DNA from: Thiocapsa sp. KS1
Lineage (GTDB): Bacteria > Pseudomonadota > Gammaproteobacteria > Chromatiales > Chromatiaceae
Direction: 5' to 3'
Length of the DNA: 64,000 bases
NCBI RefSeq assembly: GCF_001499735.1
Contig: NZ_LN848257.1
Coordinates: 4,350,929-4,414,928, forward strand
This document shows, one piece after another, positions 43,786 through 53,712 of the stretch; within the stretch, counting starts at the first letter, position 1; each line of letters opens with the position of its first letter. A program made the translations under genes and the position numbers. The notes beneath the pieces are model-generated. The model saw only the letters and a list, made by a program, of their open reading frames with translations, searched no databases and was not told the DNA's origin.

Positions 43786-44783
43786 GCGTGCGTATCGGGA
43801 TCAACGGCTTCGGCCGCATGGGGCGACTGGGGCTGCGCGCGGCCCGAGGGCGGGACGGGCTCGAGCTCGTCCGGATCAACGAGATCGCCACGGATGCCGC
43901 CGGATCGGCACATCTGCTGAAGTTCGACTCGGTCCACGGGATTTGGGGCCCTGATTGCGCGGGCGAGGGCGATGCGATCCGGATCGACGGCAGGGCGATC
44001 CCCTACAGCCGCAACCCGGCGCTGGCGGACACCGATTGGTCGGATTGCGACATCGTGATCGAGGCGACCGGCAAGCACCACAAGAAGCCCGAGACGCTTC
44101 GGGGCTACTTCGATCAAGGGGTCAAGAAGGTCCTGGTCGCGGCGCCCACCGACGGCGCCCTGAACATCGTCTATGGGGTCAACCACCAACTCTACGACCC
44201 GGCCGAGCACCATCTGGTCACGGCGGCCTCCTGCACGACCAACTGTCTGGCCCCTGTGGTGAAGGTCATGCACGAGCGGATCGGGATCCGCCACGGCAGC
44301 ATGACGACCATCCACGACATCACCAACACCCAGCGGATCGTCGATCTCGGGCACAAGGATCTGCGCCGTGCGCGCGCCTGCGGTCAGTCGTTGATCCCGA
44401 CCAGCACCGGCTCGGCCAAGGCGATCACCAAGATCTTCCCGGAGCTGACCGGTAAGTTGAACGGGTTGGCGGTGCGCGTGCCTTTGCTCAACGCCTCGCT
44501 GACCGATTTCGTCTTCGAGGCGGCGCGGGCGGTGACGGTCGAGGAGGTCAACGGCTACTTCAAGACCGCGGCGGAGGGCGAGCTGGCGGGCATCCTCGGT
44601 TACGAGGAGCGGCCGCTGGTCTCGGTCGACTATAAGGACGATCCGCGCTCGTCGATCGTCGACGCCCTCTCCACCATGGTTATCGACGAGACGCAGGTGA
44701 AGGTGTTGGCCTGGTACGACAACGAATGGGGTTATGTGAATCGGATGATGGATATCGCGCAGATGTTGGGCGAGGGGCTTTAG
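43782..44783 (+). CDS. Arsenical glyceraldehyde-3-phosphate dehydrogenase
   Basis: 333 aa. NAD motif [14 protein letters not shown], catalytic [19 protein letters not shown] and the WYDNEWGY end. In arsJ operons this GAPDH makes 1-arseno-3-phosphoglycerate from glyceraldehyde 3-phosphate and arsenate; ArsJ then exports it. Placement between arsC and arsJ supports this over a glycolytic role. Followed by a 234-base gap containing a dispersed repeat. Confidence 0.9.
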   Translation: MSVRIGINGFGRMGRLGLRAARGRDGLELVRINEIATDAAGSAHLLKFDSVHGIWGPDCAGEGDAIRIDGRAIPYSRNPALADTDWSDCDIVIEATGKHHKKPETLRGYFDQGVKKVLVAAPTDGALNIVYGVNHQLYDPAEHHLVTAASCTTNCLAPVVKVMHERIGIRHGSMTTIHDITNTQRIVDLGHKDLRRARACGQSLIPTSTGSAKAITKIFPELTGKLNGLAVRVPLLNASLTDFVFEAARAVTVEEVNGYFKTAAEGELAGILGYEERPLVSVDYKDDPRSSIVDALSTMVIDETQVKVLAWYDNEWGYVNRMMDIAQMLGEGL

Positions 44784-44803
44784 CGCGCGTTCTCGGAGCG
44801 GGG

Positions 44804-44839
44804 AGGATGGGTTTCGCTGCGCTCTACCCATCCTACGGC
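44804..44839. repeat. GGATGGGT hairpin repeat
   Basis: GGATGGGTTTCGCTGCGCTC then TACCCATCCTACGG: inverted ends GGATGGGT / ACCCATCC. Lies beside the larger palindromic repeat in the gapdh-arsJ gap. Confidence 0.6.
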
Positions 44840-44871
44840 CTTGATCGAAGCGGTCGGGTGGACAAACGCGC

Positions 44872-44952
44872 CGTAGGGTGGACAAACGCAGCGCAGTCCA
44901 CCAGCGCCGGCACGGGGTTCGGTGGACTTCGCTCTCGCTCGTCCACCCTACG
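44872..44952. repeat. Dispersed GTAGGGTGGAC palindromic repeat, copy 2
   Basis: CGTAGGGTGGAC at the left and GTCCACCCTACGG at the right. The interior (GCAGCGCAGTCCACC, CGGGGTTCGGTGGACTTCGC) matches the reverse complement of the copy at 27957-28045 almost throughout, the other copy having a few more GCC units. It separates gapdh and arsJ. Confidence 0.85.
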
Positions 44953-45017
44953 GGCCCGGGCCGCCGGTTGGATGAACAGGTTCGGCATGTTTGCCGTGAG
45001 CGAGCCCCGGGAGGGCC

Positions 45018-46253
45018 ATGGACACCAATACGCGCAACTACCTGACCGTGACCGCCGGCTATTGGGCCTTCACCGTCACCGACGGGGCGATCCGGATGCT
45101 GGTGGTGCTCTATTTCCACCTACTCGGCTATTCGCCGTTCGAGGTGGCGATGCTGTTCCTCTTCTACGAGGTCTTCGGCATCGTCACCAATCTGGTCGGG
45201 GGCTGGCTGGGTGCGCGGATCGGGCTGAATCTCACCATGCACATCGGCATGGGGTTGCAGGTGGTGGCGCTTGCCATGCTGACGGTGCCGGATGCCTGGT
45301 TGACGGTTGCCTATGTCATGCTGGCGCAGGCGTTGTCCGGGATCGCCAAGGACCTGAACAAGATGTCGGCCAAGGCGACGGTCAAGACCTTGGTCGGGGC
45401 GGGCGGGGAGTCGCGGCTGTTCAAATATGTCGCCATCCTCACGGGCTCGAAGAATGCGCTCAAAGGCGCCGGCTTCTTTATCGGTGCGGCGCTGCTCGAG
45501 CTCATCGGGTTTCGCGGGGCCTTGGCGGTGCTCGCGGGGATGCTGTTGATCGTGCTGATCGTGACCGCGATCCTGCTGCCCTCGGGTGTCGGTCGCATGG
45601 CCTCCAAGCCCAAATTCACGCAGGTCTTCTCCAACACGCCGGCCATCAACTGGCTCTCGGCGGCGCGCTTCTTTCTCTTCGGCGCGCGCGACGTCTGGTT
45701 CGTGGTCGGTCTGCCGGTGTTTCTCTACTCGGTCCTGGGTTGGAGTTTTGCCCAGGTCGGTACCTTTATGGCGTCTTGGGTGATCGGTTATGGGATGGTG
45801 CAGGCTGCGGCCCCGCGACTGTTGCACATCGGTCGCTCGAATAAGGCAGCTCGGCGTCATCCGGGCGGGCGCACGGCGCGACGTTGGGCCTTGTTGCTGG
45901 CGATCGTTCCGGCGGGCATCGCCTTCGCGCTTCACCAAGGTTGGCCGCCTGGCGAGGTGCTGATCGTCGGTTTGATCCTGTTCGGCGTGCTCTTCGCCAT
46001 CAACTCGGCAGTGCATTCCTATCTGATCCTGGCCTACTCGGACGTCGAGAAGGTCGCGATGAGCGTGGGCTTCTATTACATGGCCAATGCCGGCGGGCGG
46101 CTCGCGGGGACGGTGCTCTCGGGTCTGGTCTACCAGACGCAGGGGATTGAAGGGTGTCTGTGGTGGTCGGCCGGATTCGTGCTCGCCGCCTTCCTGCTCT
46201 CGCTGCGTCTGCCCGAGGTCTCCGAGCCCAACTCGGCAGCGGCTGCCGCCTGA
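45018..46253 (+). CDS. arsJ: Organoarsenical efflux MFS transporter
   Basis: 411 aa. Twelve-helix major facilitator of the ArsJ group: NYLTVTAGYWAFTVTDGAIRM at the start, LFLFYEVFGIVTNLVGGWLG, LSGIAKDLNKMSAKATVK and the YFYMANAGGRLAGTVLSG-like end (YYMANAGGRLAGTVLSGLVYQ). Exports 1-arseno-3-phosphoglycerate, giving resistance to arsenate. Same strand as gapdh; whether the repeat in the gap affects co-transcription is open. Confidence 0.93.
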   Translation: MDTNTRNYLTVTAGYWAFTVTDGAIRMLVVLYFHLLGYSPFEVAMLFLFYEVFGIVTNLVGGWLGARIGLNLTMHIGMGLQVVALAMLTVPDAWLTVAYVMLAQALSGIAKDLNKMSAKATVKTLVGAGGESRLFKYVAILTGSKNALKGAGFFIGAALLELIGFRGALAVLAGMLLIVLIVTAILLPSGVGRMASKPKFTQVFSNTPAINWLSAARFFLFGARDVWFVVGLPVFLYSVLGWSFAQVGTFMASWVIGYGMVQAAAPRLLHIGRSNKAARRHPGGRTARRWALLLAIVPAGIAFALHQGWPPGEVLIVGLILFGVLFAINSAVHSYLILAYSDVEKVAMSVGFYYMANAGGRLAGTVLSGLVYQTQGIEGCLWWSAGFVLAAFLLSLRLPEVSEPNSAAAAA

Positions 46254-46275
46254 TGTCTCCAATGAGGCGAGTTGC

Positions 46276-46764
46276 ATGACATCCGCATCGGGAGTCGGCC
46301 GGCTGTTGATCCTGGCCTGCGGGAATCCTTCGCGCGGTGACGACGCCTTGGGGCCGCTCCTGATCGACCGACTGAGCCTGGATCCCGATCTCGGGCGGCG
46401 CGGCATCGAGACCCTGACCGATTTCCAGCTTCAGATCGAGCATGTCCTCGACCTGCAGGGACGCGAGCGCGTCATCTTCGTCGACGCGGCCGTCAGCGGA
46501 CCCGAGCCTTTCACCTTCCTTCCCCTGCGCCAGAGCCCGGATGCGTCGTTCAGCACCCACGCACTCGCTCCGAGCGCCTTGCTGGCCCTGTTTCGACAGG
46601 TCACCGCACAGGCGCCCCCGCCGGCGCGACTGCTCGCGATTCGCGGCTACGGGTTCGAGCTCGGTGCACCCCTGAGCGAACGCGCGTCGGCCAATCTCGA
46701 CCGGGCCCAGCACCTGCTGACCCGGATCCTGCGTCTTGATCGGCTCCCCGTCGGTCCGGGTTAG
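46276..46764 (+). CDS. [NiFe]-hydrogenase maturation protease
   Basis: 162 aa from ATG 46276. LILACGNPSRGDDALGPLLI (first metal-sensing Asp), LTDFQLQIEHVLDLQ and VIFVDAA, and a late His in FSTHALAPSALL. These endopeptidases clip the C-terminal tail of the hydrogenase large subunit after nickel insertion. The sequence leans to the HoxW-like group but no hydrogenase genes are in the window, so the partner is unknown. Its stop overlaps that of the convergent patatin gene by three to four bases. Confidence 0.85.
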   Translation: MTSASGVGRLLILACGNPSRGDDALGPLLIDRLSLDPDLGRRGIETLTDFQLQIEHVLDLQGRERVIFVDAAVSGPEPFTFLPLRQSPDASFSTHALAPSALLALFRQVTAQAPPPARLLAIRGYGFELGAPLSERASANLDRAQHLLTRILRLDRLPVGPG

Positions 46765-49013
46765 TCGGACGAGCGGGTGCTCCAAGGCCGACCGAGCATC
46801 AGGTAAAGCGCCCCGAAGCCGCCGTCGGCATAGCCGTATCCGAGGTAGATCGGCCCGATGAAGGTGTCGGCGCCCAGGAAGAGGCTGCTGCCGAAGCGCA
46901 GATTGTCGCCGTTGATCTCCGAGCGCTGTTCCCACACGTTGCCGGCCTCCAGCGAGCCCCCGGCATAGGTGTTGACGAGTCCGGTGGTGAGATTGCGCAT
47001 GTAGATGATGCGGGCGAGTCCCACGTTGCCCCCCGAGAGCTCGTCCTGATTAAAGCCGGAGAGGTTCAGGAAACCGCCCAGTCGGTAGAACGCCTGATCC
47101 GGCTCCTGCCCGCCGAAGCTGCCGGCCATTCTGATGCCTGTCAGGAGCGTGTTCTTCCCCCAGCTTTGCGCCTTCAGCAGGTTGAACCCGGCTTGATCGT
47201 AGTTCTCGGATGCGCCGATCTCGGTGCGCGAGGTCAGCGCGAAGGCGCTGCCGATCCAGCCTCGGCGCGGGAAATTGGCGCTGTCCAGGGTGTCGAGATA
47301 GAAGGAGAGACCGAGCGAGCCTTCATCGAAACCGTAGCCGCGCATGCCGGGGTCGCCGTAACGCAGATCGGCATCGCCGGCATAGCGTGCGTACTTGAGT
47401 CCGAGCCGTCCCCAGTTGCCGAAATTGCGCCCGCCTTCGAGCGATCCGCCGAGACGCGAGATCAGATACTTGGCCGACGGGTTATCCGATTTCTCCGGCT
47501 CGAACAGGGTTAGGCTCTCGGTAAAGTAACCGGCCGTGGCCTCGACATACCAACGCTCCAGAGGGTCGAGCGGCTGATAGAGCTCGGTGACGAGGCCGGG
47601 CTCCTCGCCGGCCTGCAGAAAGGTGCGCCACTCGGCGTTCAGCGCATTGACTGGCGCCATGGTGTAGGCCGCTCCGACGTTGAATCGGGAGTCGCCGCCG
47701 GAGGCCGAGGACAGCTCGATGCCGGCCTGCAGGGAGCTGGTACCCCAGGACTTCTCGTTGGCGCTGATGACCAGCTCGGTCTTGTCGTCGGGTGTTTCTT
47801 CCAAACGATAATGAACCGACTCGAAATTGTCCTGATCGAAGATGCGGTCGATCTGCGCCTCCAAGGCATCCGGATCCAGCGGCTCGCCGAGCGGCACATC
47901 CAGGCGGTCGGTGATGACCGCGTCGGCCAGTCGCGAGCGATTCTCTACGCGCACGCGATCGACGATCGGCATCGGCTTGCCCGTGAGACGCTGCCCATCG
48001 AGATAGGCGGCATAGCGGGCGGCGGGGATCTCCAGCCCAGCCAGCGCGACCTCCTGCTCCTGCGCACCGCGCTCGCCGATGGCGATCGCCTCCAGCATCT
48101 TGTTGAAGTCCGCCGCCGTCACCTCGCGTCCCAGCGGCGGGGTAATGAGGACGTCGCGTCCGTGCAGCTCGGCGATCTGCTCTTGCGTGTTGCGCCAGGT
48201 GACCAAGCTCATCACCTGGTCGAGCATCTGGAGGACGTTGTTGATCTCTTCGCGATCGCGGCGGGGTCCGCCGACGTCGACGGCGATGATGATGTCTGCA
48301 CCCATGTCGCGCACCACGCTGACCGGCAGATTCATGGCCAAGCCGCCGTCGATGAGGAGTTGATCGCCGATCTCGACCGGGGCGAAGGCCGCGGGCACGG
48401 CCATGCTGGCGCGGATCGAGGTCGCGAGATCGCCGCTGCCGAGGATCACCGCCTCCCCGGTCACCGCATCCGTGGCGACGGCGCGGAAGGGGATCTTCAG
48501 GTCGTCGAAATCCTGGATCGAGCGTGCCGGAAGCGTGTAGCGCCGCAGGGCGAGGTCGAGTCGATGGCCTTGGATCAGGGCCGGGACGAGATTCACCTCG
48601 CGCTTTTCCTCGTTCACCCCGGGCCTGGCGCTCATGAGATAGTCGTTGTCGTCGAGCTTGCGGTGGATGCGTCGGTCCTGGCGCTGGGGCTCGTCCTGAA
48701 AGATCGCCGTCCAATCGATCTCCTCGATGGTCGCCTCGATCTGCGCCGGGGACATGCCCGTCGCATAGAGTCCGCCGATGACGGCGCCCATCGAGGTGCC
48801 GGCGACATAGTCCACCGGGATACCCATCTTCTCGAGTACCTTCAGAACGCCCACGTGGGCCGCACCGCGTGCTCCGCCGCCCGAGAGCGCGAGCCCGATC
48901 TTGGGTCGCTCCGCCGCGTCGACCGGGGCCGTCGAAATCAGAAGGCCGAGCACAAGTACGGGAGCCAGCAGGAGCAGGACCCGAGGCCGATGCTTGATTG
49001 AGCGCAGCTGCAC
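46761..49013 (-). CDS. Patatin-like phospholipase with POTRA and Omp85-type barrel
   Basis: 750 aa. Signal peptide ending near VDAA. Patatin domain with oxyanion loop SGGGARGAAHVGVL, nucleophile GTSMGA and the catalytic dyad Asp in IDGGLAMNLP. After a linker, a POTRA-like module (RSRLADAVITDRL, LEAQIDRIFDQDNFESVHY) and a C-terminal bacterial surface antigen barrel. This is the architecture of PlpD-like type Vd autotransporters and of RssA/NTE-like outer-membrane phospholipases. Secreted or surface-exposed lipase predicted. Confidence 0.88.
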   Translation of the reverse strand: MQLRSIKHRPRVLLLLAPVLVLGLLISTAPVDAAERPKIGLALSGGGARGAAHVGVLKVLEKMGIPVDYVAGTSMGAVIGGLYATGMSPAQIEATIEEIDWTAIFQDEPQRQDRRIHRKLDDNDYLMSARPGVNEEKREVNLVPALIQGHRLDLALRRYTLPARSIQDFDDLKIPFRAVATDAVTGEAVILGSGDLATSIRASMAVPAAFAPVEIGDQLLIDGGLAMNLPVSVVRDMGADIIIAVDVGGPRRDREEINNVLQMLDQVMSLVTWRNTQEQIAELHGRDVLITPPLGREVTAADFNKMLEAIAIGERGAQEQEVALAGLEIPAARYAAYLDGQRLTGKPMPIVDRVRVENRSRLADAVITDRLDVPLGEPLDPDALEAQIDRIFDQDNFESVHYRLEETPDDKTELVISANEKSWGTSSLQAGIELSSASGGDSRFNVGAAYTMAPVNALNAEWRTFLQAGEEPGLVTELYQPLDPLERWYVEATAGYFTESLTLFEPEKSDNPSAKYLISRLGGSLEGGRNFGNWGRLGLKYARYAGDADLRYGDPGMRGYGFDEGSLGLSFYLDTLDSANFPRRGWIGSAFALTSRTEIGASENYDQAGFNLLKAQSWGKNTLLTGIRMAGSFGGQEPDQAFYRLGGFLNLSGFNQDELSGGNVGLARIIYMRNLTTGLVNTYAGGSLEAGNVWEQRSEINGDNLRFGSSLFLGADTFIGPIYLGYGYADGGFGALYLMLGRPWSTRSSD

Positions 49014-49152
49014 GATGTGATTCCTCTGAAAAAAGCGACTACGTTAGCATGCTCGTCGTGGATTTCCGCGCACGGCGGGGTTACGCAGGATCGGCCGTCG
49101 AGACGGGTTTTCAGCTAGACTTCGGCTTTCAGCCGAATGGACAGGAGCAATC

Positions 49153-49437
49153 ATGATCGAGGCCCGCAGCAAACCCCGGCAGTGCGCTTTCGCGTATCCG
49201 GCGATTGTCCTCCTGACCCTGCTCATCGCCGGCTGCGGCGACCAGGTCGTGGTCGAAGGGGTCAACACCGACGACGATACGCTCGTGGGCGACAGCGTGA
49301 TCGACAATCCGGCGGAGGGCGCGGAGATGGCGGCCGGCGAGCCGTATGCCGAAGGGAATCCCTACGAGGAAGCCGAAGAGGGAGAAAAAAACATGGGACC
49401 GAACGCGCCGGGCTATATCCCCGAGACCATCGACTAG
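49153..49437 (+). CDS. Small acidic lipoprotein
   Basis: 94 aa. N-terminal basic region and lipobox LLIAGC, then an acidic, Gly/Glu-rich tail with GEPYAEGNPYEEAEEGEKN. No family recognised. Probably an outer- or inner-membrane lipoprotein. Forty-eight bases before the mechanosensitive channel gene. Confidence 0.6.
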   Translation: MIEARSKPRQCAFAYPAIVLLTLLIAGCGDQVVVEGVNTDDDTLVGDSVIDNPAEGAEMAAGEPYAEGNPYEEAEEGEKNMGPNAPGYIPETID

Positions 49438-49485
49438 ACGCGACACCTCGGCCAAGGCGTGCCTCGGGGCGCGGGAGACTCGATC

Positions 49486-52400
49486 ATGCGACAGCCCGGG
49501 ATCGGCTTGACGCTGGGTTTCGGCCTTTGGGTCGTCGCCGTCTTGCCGGCACCCTGTGCGCAGAACGTCGGGGTCGAATCCCTGAATCCCTCCCTGAATC
49601 CCTCCCTGAATCCCTCCCTGAATCCGTCCCTGATGTCGGTGGAAGGGCTCGAGGCCAGGATCGCCCAGACCGATCTCGATCCCGATCTGGACGCCGATGC
49701 CAAGACCAAGGTGGTCGCTCGCTACCGCGAGGCGGTGAGCAACCTCAAAGAGGCCGAGGTCAACCGGTCGCGTGCCGCTGCGTTCGAAGAGGTCACCCGG
49801 GCGGCACCGGAGGAGACGCGGCGCATCCTCGAGCGCATGTCGGCGGCCGGCGCTGCGGATGCCTCGCAAGTGCCTGATGTCGGTTTGGAGACGGCGCGCG
49901 GTGAGATCGAGCTGCGACTGCGCAAGGCGCAGGCCGACCTGGCTGCGGCGCAGGCTCGGCAGGCCGACTTCGAGCGCCAGCGGTCTTTCCACGAGAACCG
50001 GCCGGCCATGATCCGCCAGCGTCTCACTGCCGCGCAGGAGCAGCAGGACGCGATCGCCTCGGCACTGATGGTCGACCCGGGTGTCGCCCAGCGCTCGCCG
50101 CTGACCGCGGCCGGGACGCCGGCACTCATGCAGTCGCTCATGCAGGCGCGGTGGTGGGCGATGGAGACCCGCTACGTTGCCTTGAGCACCGAGATCCGGG
50201 CGCTCGAGCAGGAGCTGCTCAGTCTGCCGATGCGGCTGGACCTGCTCGCCGCCAGGCGCGACCAGGAGACCGCAACCGTCGAGCGGCTCGGGGTCCAGGT
50301 CGATGCGCTCAAGGATCTGCTGAACGACAAGCACGCCATCGAGGCCGCGCAGGCCAAGGCCGAGGCCACGGATCTACTGGACGCGACGGCGGGTTTGGAT
50401 CCCTTGCTGGTTCATCTTGCTCGACAGAATGCCGATCTCACCGATCAGCTTTCCGAGGCCGTGGGCACACTCGACGATCAAGACGACGAGGAAGCGGAGG
50501 CGATCCGATCGACCGAGCGGATCAAGGCCGATTTCGAGCGGGTACAGGCGGCGCGGGAGATCAGCGGACTGACCGAAGGGATCGGCACGCTTCTGCTCGA
50601 GCATCGCGCGGCCTTGCCGGATTTCGAGGTGCTCGATCGCAAATTGCAGGCGCTCTCGGAGCAGATTGCCGCGGTCAACGTCAGTCGCGTGCGACACCTC
50701 GACGAGGCGACGCGCATTGCCGATTCGAACCTGACCTTGACGGAGCTTCGGGACAAGCTCGCGCCCGGCTACGGGCAGGAAACCCTCGACATGCTCCGTA
50801 CCCTGCTCGCGGCGCGTCAGGCGTTGCTCGCCAAGCAGGTGGAGGCAGAGGGCGAGCAGCTGAACGGGCTGCGCAGGCTCAAGGCGGCCGAAGTTCGGAG
50901 GCTGGAGGCGGCGCGTGCGTACGATTACTTCCTCGAAGAGCACCTGTTCTGGCTCGGCACCGGCCACAAGACGCGCCCCGGGGACTTCGCGAAGCTGGAT
51001 CAGGATGTGCGGTTGCTGGCTGCGCCCGCCTTATGGTCGGAGCTGAGCCGCAGTTTCGGCGTTCGGGTCGCGACCTCGCCCCTGTACTGGCTGATCCTCC
51101 TGACGGGCGCCGTCCTCCTTTGGAAGCGCCGCGCGCTGATCGAGGCGATCGGGCTGACCTCTGCCCGGATCGCGCATCCGAGCGCCGCCGACTCCGGGCA
51201 GATGCTGCGTGTCCTGATGCTCACGCTGATCGTCGCGGCGCCTTTGCCCTTGATGCTCGGCGCCACCGGCTGGCTGCTCCAGGACGCACCGAACGGGACC
51301 GCCGTGTCCGACGATGTCGGATCGCGCCTGGTCCGCATCGCGCTGGTTCTTTATGCCCTTTCGACGCTGCGTGCCATCTGTCTGCCCTCGGGATTGGCCA
51401 TCGGACATTTCCGTTGGCCGACCCCCGAGGTGCGGCGGCTGCGGTTCGAGCTCGGCTGGCTGATGTGGGTCTTGGCTCCGGCTCTCTTCCTCGGTGCGGT
51501 CGCCTTGAGCGCCAACCCGGAAGCCCTGGGCGGATTGGTCCAGCGCCTTGTCGCACTGGCTGCGGTGACGGCGACGGCTCTGTTCTTCTTCCGTTTGTTT
51601 CATCCGAAGACCGGTCTCGTGGCGCGTCAGCGGCGACGCGGCGACCCGCGGCTGCTTTACCGCGCCTACCCGCTTTGGTACCCGCTGCTGGTCGCTTTCC
51701 CGCCGGTGGTGATGGTTCTCTCCTGGGACGGCTACGTCTATTCGGCCCACGTGTTGTGGGGCGGTTATGTCCTGACGCTCGGATTGATCGCCGCCTTGGC
51801 GGTTGCGCATGCGCTGGCATGGAGCTGGTTGGCGCTCGCGCGTCGTCGCTTGGCTCAGCGGGTCGCGCGCGAGCGCCGAGAGAGTGCCATCGCGGAGCGC
51901 GCGGCAGCGGCCGACGGTGAGCTTTCCGGCTCACCGTCCGAGTATGCGCACGTCGATCTGGATGCGGCGAGTGCGGCCGGACGAGAGCTTTTAGGGATGG
52001 CGGTCGTCGTTCTTGCCCTGGTCGGGCTTTATGCCATCTGGTCTCCGGTCTTTCCGGCATTGAGCGTTCTCGACGAGGTGACACTCTGGCATACCGCGGG
52101 GATCCTGGACGGGGAGGAGGCGACACTGCCCGTGACCCTGGCCGATCTCGGACTCGCCCTCGTCTATCTGGTCGGCATCGTTGTGCTCGCCAAGCGATTG
52201 CCCGCCATGCTGGAGATCATCCTGGCGGAGCGTCTGCGCATGACCTCGAGCGGCCGTTACACGGTCACCACCCTGACGACCTACGTCATCGTGGCCATCG
52301 GTCTGGTGCTCGCACTCGATCGGGTCGGCGCCCAGTGGTCCCAGCTCCAGTGGCTTGTGGCTGCATTGGGTGTGGGCATCGGGTTCGGCCTCCAGGAGAT

Positions 52401-52989
52401 CGTAGCCAACTTCGTCAGCGGCTTGATCATTCTCTTCGAGCGCCCCGTCAGGGTCGGGGATGTCATCACCGTCGACGGGACGGACGGCGTGGTGACCAAG
52501 ATCCGTATCCGCGCCACCACGATTCGCGGTTACGACCGCAAGGAGCTGCTGGTTCCGAACAAGGAGCTCATCACCGGTCGGTTGCTCAACTGGTCCCTGT
52601 CCGACTCGGTCACGCGGATCATGATCCTCGTCGGCGTGGACTACGACACCGACGTGGAGCTGGCCCACGCATTGATGCGGGAGGCGGCGCAGGAGAACCC
52701 GCGTGTTCTTGCCGTCCCCAAGCCCGCGATGAACCTCGAGGGCTTCGGCGACAATGCGCTGACCCTGTCGCTGCGTGCCTATATCGAAGACATCGAGCAT
52801 CGGGTCGCCATAACCTCCGAGCTCAACATGGCAATCAACCGCAAGTTCCGAGAGGCCGGCATCGTCATCGCCTATCCGCAGCGCGATCTGCACCTGGAGA
52901 CGCGCGGACCCTTGCGGGTCATACTCGTAGATCCTGGTCGAGCGGAGGAATCCCCCGACTCGGACGGGGACGGTTCGGCCGGACGATGA
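49486..52989 (+). CDS. Large mechanosensitive channel (MscK/KefA-like)
   Basis: 1167 aa from ATG 49486; a GTG 27 bases upstream is possible. Signal peptide to about residue 25, then four NPSL repeats, a long periplasmic coiled-coil region (Glu/Ala/Arg-rich, about 45-500), some ten membrane helices (about 535-960) and the MscS pore and beta domains: GVGIGFGLQEIVANFVSGLIIL, ERPVRVGDVITVDGTDGVV, RKELLVPNKELITGRLLNWS. Opens on membrane tension to release solutes. Size and domain order match MscK rather than small MscS. Confidence 0.92.
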   Translation: MRQPGIGLTLGFGLWVVAVLPAPCAQNVGVESLNPSLNPSLNPSLNPSLMSVEGLEARIAQTDLDPDLDADAKTKVVARYREAVSNLKEAEVNRSRAAAFEEVTRAAPEETRRILERMSAAGAADASQVPDVGLETARGEIELRLRKAQADLAAAQARQADFERQRSFHENRPAMIRQRLTAAQEQQDAIASALMVDPGVAQRSPLTAAGTPALMQSLMQARWWAMETRYVALSTEIRALEQELLSLPMRLDLLAARRDQETATVERLGVQVDALKDLLNDKHAIEAAQAKAEATDLLDATAGLDPLLVHLARQNADLTDQLSEAVGTLDDQDDEEAEAIRSTERIKADFERVQAAREISGLTEGIGTLLLEHRAALPDFEVLDRKLQALSEQIAAVNVSRVRHLDEATRIADSNLTLTELRDKLAPGYGQETLDMLRTLLAARQALLAKQVEAEGEQLNGLRRLKAAEVRRLEAARAYDYFLEEHLFWLGTGHKTRPGDFAKLDQDVRLLAAPALWSELSRSFGVRVATSPLYWLILLTGAVLLWKRRALIEAIGLTSARIAHPSAADSGQMLRVLMLTLIVAAPLPLMLGATGWLLQDAPNGTAVSDDVGSRLVRIALVLYALSTLRAICLPSGLAIGHFRWPTPEVRRLRFELGWLMWVLAPALFLGAVALSANPEALGGLVQRLVALAAVTATALFFFRLFHPKTGLVARQRRRGDPRLLYRAYPLWYPLLVAFPPVVMVLSWDGYVYSAHVLWGGYVLTLGLIAALAVAHALAWSWLALARRRLAQRVARERRESAIAERAAAADGELSGSPSEYAHVDLDAASAAGRELLGMAVVVLALVGLYAIWSPVFPALSVLDEVTLWHTAGILDGEEATLPVTLADLGLALVYLVGIVVLAKRLPAMLEIILAERLRMTSSGRYTVTTLTTYVIVAIGLVLALDRVGAQWSQLQWLVAALGVGIGFGLQEIVANFVSGLIILFERPVRVGDVITVDGTDGVVTKIRIRATTIRGYDRKELLVPNKELITGRLLNWSLSDSVTRIMILVGVDYDTDVELAHALMREAAQENPRVLAVPKPAMNLEGFGDNALTLSLRAYIEDIEHRVAITSELNMAINRKFREAGIVIAYPQRDLHLETRGPLRVILVDPGRAEESPDSDGDGSAGR
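49582..49629 (+). repeat. Twelve-base tandem repeat coding NPSL
   Basis: Four copies of CTGAATCCCTCC (last with one change) just after the predicted signal peptide of the channel. In-frame, so copy number could vary without frameshift. Confidence 0.9.
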
Positions 52990-53051
52990 TCGGGTCGTGT
53001 CGCGGTACGAACGGAAAGCGGATCAAGGTTGCCGACGCAGGCGAGGCCGTC

Positions 53052-53603
53052 TCAATGCGACTCCAGCTTGCCCAGCTCGCCGAGGATATCCAGCACCAGC
53101 TGTCGGGTCCGGGTCTCCATCCCGCGGCAGAGTCGATCCGGATCGCGTTCCCCGTTGATGAGCGGGCGGATGACGCCCGCCAGCCGCGCCATGGTGCCGC
53201 CGACCTTGCTCATCTGATCGGCCATGTTGCCGATCAGCACCAGCGCCTGCGGATTGCCGCGCGCGGCATGGATCATGTGGGCGAGACCGGGTGCGGCCAG
53301 GGTCGGATCCTGAGCCCGACGTGGATCCGGCAGACCGGCGGGGTCTTGGAGCCCGTGCAGGATGGACTCTGCGATGATTCTGTCTTCCTCGTCGAGACCC
53401 GTCAGGAGCGCGGCCGAGCGATCCCCCCCGGCGATGCGTCGCAAGGCGGCAACCAGCGCGGTCCAACCCTGGTGCTCGGCGGCTGTCAGGAGGGTTTCGA
53501 GGTCGGCTCGTCCCCCCGGACGTTGGGTCAGCTCGACCACTTGACGGATGAAGGTCGCATGGACGAGACGGATCTGCTCGCGGCGTTCCGGGAGGCTGGC
53601 CAA
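53052..53603 (-). CDS. Conserved-looking helical protein of unknown function
   Basis: 183 aa, predicted all-helical: REQIRLVHATFIRQVVELTQ, LETLLTAAEHQGWTALVAALRRI, HMIHAARGNPQALVLIGNMADQM. No signal peptide or membrane segment, and no family I can name. Convergent with the mechanosensitive channel gene. Codon usage is typical of the surrounding genes, which supports it being real. Confidence 0.6.
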   Translation of the reverse strand: MASLPERREQIRLVHATFIRQVVELTQRPGGRADLETLLTAAEHQGWTALVAALRRIAGGDRSAALLTGLDEEDRIIAESILHGLQDPAGLPDPRRAQDPTLAAPGLAHMIHAARGNPQALVLIGNMADQMSKVGGTMARLAGVIRPLINGERDPDRLCRGMETRTRQLVLDILGELGKLESH

Positions 53604-53712
53604 TGGACGATCTCCTCTCTACGAATGCTGATCTGAAATAGACGCGTGCGCCCGGTATATCATCACGACGGACTCGGCGGATCGAGCCCGCACCCTCCAG
53701 GAGAGATCATCG

